Shown here: positions 59,260 to 64,000 of the stretch, in pieces
How positions within the stretch are numbered: the first letter of the stretch is position 1
How the letters are laid out: each line of letters begins with the position of its first letter
NCBI RefSeq assembly: GCF_024449095.1
Contig: NZ_CP024627.1
Span: 2,666,001-2,730,000, forward strand
Origin: Vibrio coralliilyticus
GTDB lineage: Bacteria; Pseudomonadota; Gammaproteobacteria; Enterobacterales; Vibrionaceae
Direction: 5' to 3'
Length of the DNA stretch: 64,000 nucleotides
The notes under the pieces: model-generated
What the model saw: only the letters and a program-made list of their open reading frames with translations
The model's database searches: none
What the model was told of the DNA's origin: nothing
Position numbers and translations under genes: made by a program

Positions 59260-61554
59260 CTATTTAAAACTTGTTCCTATGATCAGGTAAACTGAATCAT
59301 AGTTTTGCTCGGTTCGACCATAACCAAGCATGATAGGCCCAACGGGAGAATCAATCCCAGCAAATACGGAACCTGCCGCATATAAAGGGGCGTCATCCAG
59401 CTTGATACTTGGATCCGACCACACTCCGCCATACTCAAAAGACGCACCGAGATAGAATGGTGATGAGAACAAGCCGAAATCATTATCAAACCAACGATAA
59501 CGGTATACCAAACTACCAAACGCTTTATTTTGACCAATCAAACTGTTACGTGGGATACCCGACAAATTAAGAAAGCCGCCAAGTTCCTTAGGGTCAATAA
59601 TCAATGACGAGTTTTTGCTCTCAACAACCCCCACATCAAGATTTGCGACCAAAGTATGTCGAGAAAAACTGTTAGCATAAATGATCTTAGCGCCGTACTC
59701 ATAAGCCGTGTCTTCGTCATGACCGTCAAACACACTACCGGAGCTACCAACACTCTCATCATGGGACACTAAATAATCTAAGTTGAGATACAGCCCTCGA
59801 CTTGGCAAGCTGAAGTTATCCAATGTATCGAGACGATAATTAGCAAAGGCTCCCAATCTCCTAAATGAGACATCTCCCAATGAGGGGACCGAAGCTAGCT
59901 CACCTGACCCATCCGTATACCTGACTCCCACTTTAAATCGGCGCCATAAAGTATCTTGATAGCCAATCGCCAACTCCGACTCCCATTCAGTAAACGATAC
60001 TGGGAGAAAGTCCTGAGTCGCTTTCAGTGAGGGTTCTTCCACTCCGTCAAAAGGTACATTAACCTTCTCATTACTGAATGTAACTCCCAACGTCGTAAAG
60101 AGATCTGAGCTAGAGAACAACGGACTATAGAGCTGACCTTCAATCAGTTTGTCCGTGCCCATTTCCAAATTGAGGGTAAATTCTGCACCGTATTCATTGA
60201 GGTCAGTAAAATTAGTCGACACCCCGATAGAATATTGACTGTCAGTATCAAAATCATCTTCGAGGAAAAAGCGGAAATTGACATAATTAGGGCCCCAAGA
60301 TTTTTCGCGAACGTTGACCACTAACGCCTCTTGATCATCCACCTTTTCATAGCGATAGGTGATCAATTCAAAACGGTCTAAGGCATAAAGGTCTTGGATA
60401 CTTTGTTCTACATCAGAGGTGCGATATCGTTGACCAACTTTTAAGTTAAGATGCTTTTTAAGCACATCATCACTGTAGTGAGTGTGATTGTGGATGATGA
60501 TTCGCTCGACTTGGATTTCATCGCCATAACGTAACCGACGTCTCGCATCTTCTTTCTTATCAATGTAATCCTGATACTGAGATGACGAAACACTGTAGCG
60601 TTTCAGTAATGCTTCATTCTCAATGGCAACCTGATAGCCCTTCTCGAAAGCCTCAGGCATTTTATTGAACTCTGTTGTTTCCATCCCCCCAACTTCCGGT
60701 TGAAGGAGGACGTCTTGATCAGTGAGAGCTTTAGCTTGACGATTGGTAGTACTTCGAACCAAATAATTGGATAACTGATCCGCTATAGTGAATAGAGTCG
60801 TGAAATCATCTTCGCCTTTATAGTCCGTACTAATATCAACAGCAATCACCACATCTGCTCCCAGCTTACGGGCAATGTTGACTGGCATATTATTCGTCAC
60901 TCCACCGTCGACCAATAGCTGACCATTTAACTCGTAAGGAGGCAGTGCCCCTGGCACCGACATACTCGCCATCATGGCATCGACCAAGTATCCGCTATCG
61001 ATAACGACAGGTGTCAGTTCAATAATGTCGGTGGCCACCGAACGGTAAGGAATGGCAAGATCATCGAAAGAGGTAAATGGGGGGAGGTTACCAGAGGTTT
61101 CACGCAAGATTTTTAACATGCCCTGCCCCTGAACAATACCACGAGCAGCATGCACTTCTCCCCAGCGCAGCCCCAAATCTGTGGTCAACTGGTATCTGTC
61201 TTCATACTCTTTATCACGCACGCGACGTTCACTTCGGTCCACACGGTCGCGGTAACCACTATTCCAATCCACCGTTTCAATCAGAACTTCAATTTCATCG
61301 GCACTCATACCTGTCGAGTACAAACCGCCAACATAGGCTCCCATACTAGTACCGGTAATAAAGTCGACGGGAATTCTCAACTCTTCAAGCGCCTTCAAAA
61401 CACCGATATGGGCAGCGCCTTTCGCCCCACCACCAGCCAGAACCACCGCAATTTTGGGGCGCTCTACAGGTTCTGGCTTTCTTTTCGTCTCAGAAAAGGC
61501 GACTTGTGGCATCACAACTATATTCGTGATTAGAAGCCAAGCTAGTTTTCTCAC
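59260..61554 (-). CDS. patatin-like phospholipase with POTRA and outer-membrane barrel (type Vd autotransporter, PlpD-like)
   Basis: A 764-residue exported protein in three parts. After a signal peptide (about residues 1-21) comes a patatin lipase domain with the oxyanion GGGAKGAAHIG, nucleophile Ser70 in GTSMG and Asp216 in VDGGVTNN, a complete Ser-Asp dyad. A POTRA domain follows (about 345-410, VERIIIHNHTHYSDDVLKKHLNLKVG region), then a 16-strand Omp85-type barrel ending in Phe-Lys. This is the arrangement of Pseudomonas PlpD, where the lipase is carried to the cell surface by its own barrel. It lies 58 bases after mrcB on the same strand. Confidence 0.9.
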   Translation of the reverse strand: MRKLAWLLITNIVVMPQVAFSETKRKPEPVERPKIAVVLAGGGAKGAAHIGVLKALEELRIPVDFITGTSMGAYVGGLYSTGMSADEIEVLIETVDWNSGYRDRVDRSERRVRDKEYEDRYQLTTDLGLRWGEVHAARGIVQGQGMLKILRETSGNLPPFTSFDDLAIPYRSVATDIIELTPVVIDSGYLVDAMMASMSVPGALPPYELNGQLLVDGGVTNNMPVNIARKLGADVVIAVDISTDYKGEDDFTTLFTIADQLSNYLVRSTTNRQAKALTDQDVLLQPEVGGMETTEFNKMPEAFEKGYQVAIENEALLKRYSVSSSQYQDYIDKKEDARRRLRYGDEIQVERIIIHNHTHYSDDVLKKHLNLKVGQRYRTSDVEQSIQDLYALDRFELITYRYEKVDDQEALVVNVREKSWGPNYVNFRFFLEDDFDTDSQYSIGVSTNFTDLNEYGAEFTLNLEMGTDKLIEGQLYSPLFSSSDLFTTLGVTFSNEKVNVPFDGVEEPSLKATQDFLPVSFTEWESELAIGYQDTLWRRFKVGVRYTDGSGELASVPSLGDVSFRRLGAFANYRLDTLDNFSLPSRGLYLNLDYLVSHDESVGSSGSVFDGHDEDTAYEYGAKIIYANSFSRHTLVANLDVGVVESKNSSLIIDPKELGGFLNLSGIPRNSLIGQNKAFGSLVYRYRWFDNDFGLFSSPFYLGASFEYGGVWSDPSIKLDDAPLYAAGSVFAGIDSPVGPIMLGYGRTEQNYDSVYLIIGTSFK

Positions 61555-61612
61555 TCTAGAGTTCCCTTCTCATTCTCATACACCGAATCGAGCAATAGAT
61601 ACGCCCAACGAT

Positions 61613-63973
61613 TTACCAACTGAATATTTTTTTTATCCATTGTGTGGGTTGATTGTCACACTGCTGTTTAAGCACACCGTTAGCATCCCAAACGGGCAAC
61701 TTAAACGAGTTATCGCAATCCAGTTGTAAGCTCCCCTGCTCTGTGGAAGCAAATCCGAGTGTACTGATCCCTTTTGGCCAAGGTAGCGTCAGTTTTTCTG
61801 GTATGCGGTGATTGAGATATTCTGCATAAACTCGTAGCGCACCACTAGAGCCTGTCAGCTTTGTCGGTTTATTATCGTCACGACCTAACCAAATGGTTGT
61901 CACTTCCCGGCCATCTACGCCAACAAACCAACTGTCTCGAGTATCGTTACTGGTGCCGGTTTTCCCAGCCAGAGCCGCCCAGCCAAACTGGCTATTGAGA
62001 TAACGGCCTGTTCCCTCAAGCACACCACGCTTCATGGCATACGTCGTCAGCCATGCCGCTTGTTGGTCAATAGTTTGCGACATACGCGGCAAAGACTGAT
62101 ACAAAACATTACCTTCCAAATCAACGACTGAGCGCAGTGCAGAGAGTGGGGCTTTTTTACCCGAGTTCGTTAACGTTTGATACATCTGCGCGACTTGAAA
62201 CGGCGTTAAAGTAAATGAACCAAGAAACATGGATGGCACCGGGCGGATCTCATTACGGTCCACTCCCAGCTTTTCCAAGGTGTTGACTACATTAGGGATT
62301 CCCAATTTCATCCCAAGCTCTACCGTCGGCACATTGAGAGACTTTGCCAGTGCAATGTACAAAGGTACATCACCCCGGAACTTACGATCGTAATTACGAG
62401 GTGACCAAACGCTGCCCTTCGATCCTTTAAGGCTGAGAGGTTTATCATGCAAAGTGGTCGCCAAGTTGTATTTATCAGGTTGTTCGAGTGCCGTTAGGTA
62501 AACCGCAGGTTTCGCCAATGAACCGATTTGCCGACTGGCATTGAGTGCGCGGTTAAAACCGTCATAGCCGGTCTTCTTTCCCCCTACCATGGCGCGGATT
62601 TCTCCAGTATGTCGATCCACGGCTATAGCCGCTCCTTCCAAAGACTTCCCTGCTACCTTACTCAGTTGAGGAATTTTCTTCGCAATCGCTTGTTCCAGCT
62701 CTTGTTGAGAAACCGGATCGAGAGAAGTAAACACCCTCAACCCCATATCAGCCTGAAATGCATCACCGACTTTTTCTTTCAGCTCAATTTTCAGTTGCTG
62801 GAAATAAGCAGGCTGACGGCTGGCGATACGTGGATTGTCTTGAATATCGAGCGGCCGGCTGGCTGCCATATCAAATTGGTTAGCACTCAACATTCCCTGC
62901 TGCATCATTAAACGCAACACTAAATCACGGCGCTCTTTTGCACGCTCAGGAAAGCGAATGGGATTGTAATAGGACGGACCTTTAACCATCCCAACCAATA
63001 AGGCCAATTGATCGATTCTCAGCTCTTGAATCGGCTGCCCAAAATACAAACGCGACGCTAAGCCAAAACCGTGAATAGCCTCACCTCGACTTTGACCTAG
63101 ATACACTTCATTAAGATAACCTTCGAGGATGCGATCTTTGCTATAACGATAATCAATGATCAACGCGATGTAAGCTTCACGGATCTTACGCCACAAAGTG
63201 CGGTCACTGGAAAGAAAAATGTTCTTGGCTAACTGCTGGGTCAGCGTACTACCGCCTTGTACGGTGCGACCAGCTTTGATATTGGCGACTAACGCCCGAG
63301 CAATAGCGAAAGGTGATACGCCATCATGCTGGTAAAAATCTCTGTCTTCGGTCACTAGTAGTGCATCAACCATCACCTCTGGGAACTGATCTCGCCGCAA
63401 AAATAAGCGCTGCTCATCATGATTTTTTTCCAACATGCCCAACATTTTAGGTTCAATGCGCAGATAACCAAGATCGCCTGATGATTCAAGCGACTGAATT
63501 CGCGTCAGTTCTGAACGGTCAAAATGCAGCATTACATGACGGTCAGGCTCTGGCCCATCAGTAAACTCAAATGGGCGACGAATCAGCTCAATCTTAGTCG
63601 ATGAGGAAGAGTACTCACCTGGGTAACGAGGCTGCTGCACTTTGCGGTAATTGAGCACATCTAACTCATTACGCACTTCTTGAATGGATATTGAATCGCC
63701 AGGAGAAAGGTTAAGAATGCGCGCATACACGACCGTTGGGAGATCAAATAACTGACCTTCAAAGCGTTGCTTGACCACACTATCGAGGTAAATCCCAACA
63801 AACAAAAGCACAGCAAAACCAGCCAAGCTTAACTTCCAACTCACACTCCATAGCGTCTTCAACCAGCGGTGTGGGCCTTTGGAGGACGATTTACGTTGAG
63901 TTTGAGCCCGCTTTCGAGTTGGTCTCTTGGTTGTTTTCGCTTTACTGCTCGTAGTAGTTTTTTTCTTGGTCAT
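61613..63973 (-). CDS. mrcB: penicillin-binding protein 1B
   Basis: A bifunctional peptidoglycan synthase of 786 residues. A basic cytoplasmic tail rich in Lys, Arg, Ser and Thr precedes one membrane helix (about 50-70). Next are the UB2H domain, the glycosyltransferase (catalytic Glu in TEDRDFYQHDG near residue 207, GGSTLTQQLAKN) and the transpeptidase (Ser in IGSLAKP near 486, SLN, KTGT). It is activated by the lipoprotein LpoB or, in vibrios, CsiV. Start ATG 63973 has no strong ribosome site. Confidence 0.96.
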   Translation of the reverse strand: MTKKKTTTSSKAKTTKRPTRKRAQTQRKSSSKGPHRWLKTLWSVSWKLSLAGFAVLLFVGIYLDSVVKQRFEGQLFDLPTVVYARILNLSPGDSISIQEVRNELDVLNYRKVQQPRYPGEYSSSSTKIELIRRPFEFTDGPEPDRHVMLHFDRSELTRIQSLESSGDLGYLRIEPKMLGMLEKNHDEQRLFLRRDQFPEVMVDALLVTEDRDFYQHDGVSPFAIARALVANIKAGRTVQGGSTLTQQLAKNIFLSSDRTLWRKIREAYIALIIDYRYSKDRILEGYLNEVYLGQSRGEAIHGFGLASRLYFGQPIQELRIDQLALLVGMVKGPSYYNPIRFPERAKERRDLVLRLMMQQGMLSANQFDMAASRPLDIQDNPRIASRQPAYFQQLKIELKEKVGDAFQADMGLRVFTSLDPVSQQELEQAIAKKIPQLSKVAGKSLEGAAIAVDRHTGEIRAMVGGKKTGYDGFNRALNASRQIGSLAKPAVYLTALEQPDKYNLATTLHDKPLSLKGSKGSVWSPRNYDRKFRGDVPLYIALAKSLNVPTVELGMKLGIPNVVNTLEKLGVDRNEIRPVPSMFLGSFTLTPFQVAQMYQTLTNSGKKAPLSALRSVVDLEGNVLYQSLPRMSQTIDQQAAWLTTYAMKRGVLEGTGRYLNSQFGWAALAGKTGTSNDTRDSWFVGVDGREVTTIWLGRDDNKPTKLTGSSGALRVYAEYLNHRIPEKLTLPWPKGISTLGFASTEQGSLQLDCDNSFKLPVWDANGVLKQQCDNQPTQWIKKIFSW

Positions 63974-64000
63974 GAGTTCATTTGTCGCTTAGTTTTGGTC

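Overview
The window looks like chromosome I of a Vibrio species. The gene order (PBP1B, patatin, acnB-yacL, glnK-amtB, fbpABC, the chitin disaccharide operon, chiS, rsmC, hemL, erpA, an RND pump, ompU, greA, yhbY, rlmE-ftsH-folP-glmM) is, from memory, that of the Vibrio cholerae ompU-greA to chiS-chitobiose region. Many proteins have exactly the length and key residues of the characterised Vibrio or E. coli versions. No rRNA, tRNA, CRISPR array, insertion sequence, integrase or phage gene was seen, so this is mostly core genome with a metabolic island.

Layout. 1-3.6 kb: a cut GGDEF-EAL protein and ubiUV (O2-independent ubiquinone hydroxylation). 3.6-14.2 kb: prfB (programmed frameshift intact) with lysS, brnQ, trmN, srmB, prfC and a second, membrane GGDEF-EAL protein. 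14.2-21 kb: rimI-holD, glmM, folP, ftsH, rlmE, yhbY and greA, a conserved information-processing block with structured leaders and terminators. 21-31.4 kb: ompU, an RND efflux pair, erpA, hemL, a tiny membrane-protein gene, an AI-2E-type permease and rsmC.

31.5-50.1 kb is the main coherent system. The chitin sensor ChiS is followed by a 0.68-kb regulatory region and a ten-gene operon. The operon encodes a periplasmic (GlcNAc)2-binding protein, a four-gene ABC importer, a GH9 glycosidase, a glucosamine-type kinase, a cytoplasmic GH20 hexosaminidase, the GH94 chitobiose phosphorylase and a phosphohexose mutase. Together they import chitobiose and split it by phosphorolysis and hydrolysis to GlcNAc-1-P and GlcNAc, and kinase and mutase feed the central hexosamine-6-P pool. 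The regulatory region carries a perfect SlmA-type palindrome, a good CRP site and a cluster of repeated TTAACG motifs.

50.1-64 kb, nearly all on the minus strand: an fbpABC ferric-iron importer with a Fur-like box, glnK-amtB behind a recognisable sigma-54 promoter, yacL-acnB, a type Vd (PlpD-like) patatin autotransporter, and mrcB (PBP1B). I found no clearly new multi-gene system. The items most worth a second look are regulatory: a terminator that doubles as an NtrC-like site, a terminator in the greA leader, a terminator placed against the folP start, the chb promoter architecture, and a 39-codon Cys-rich membrane-protein gene.
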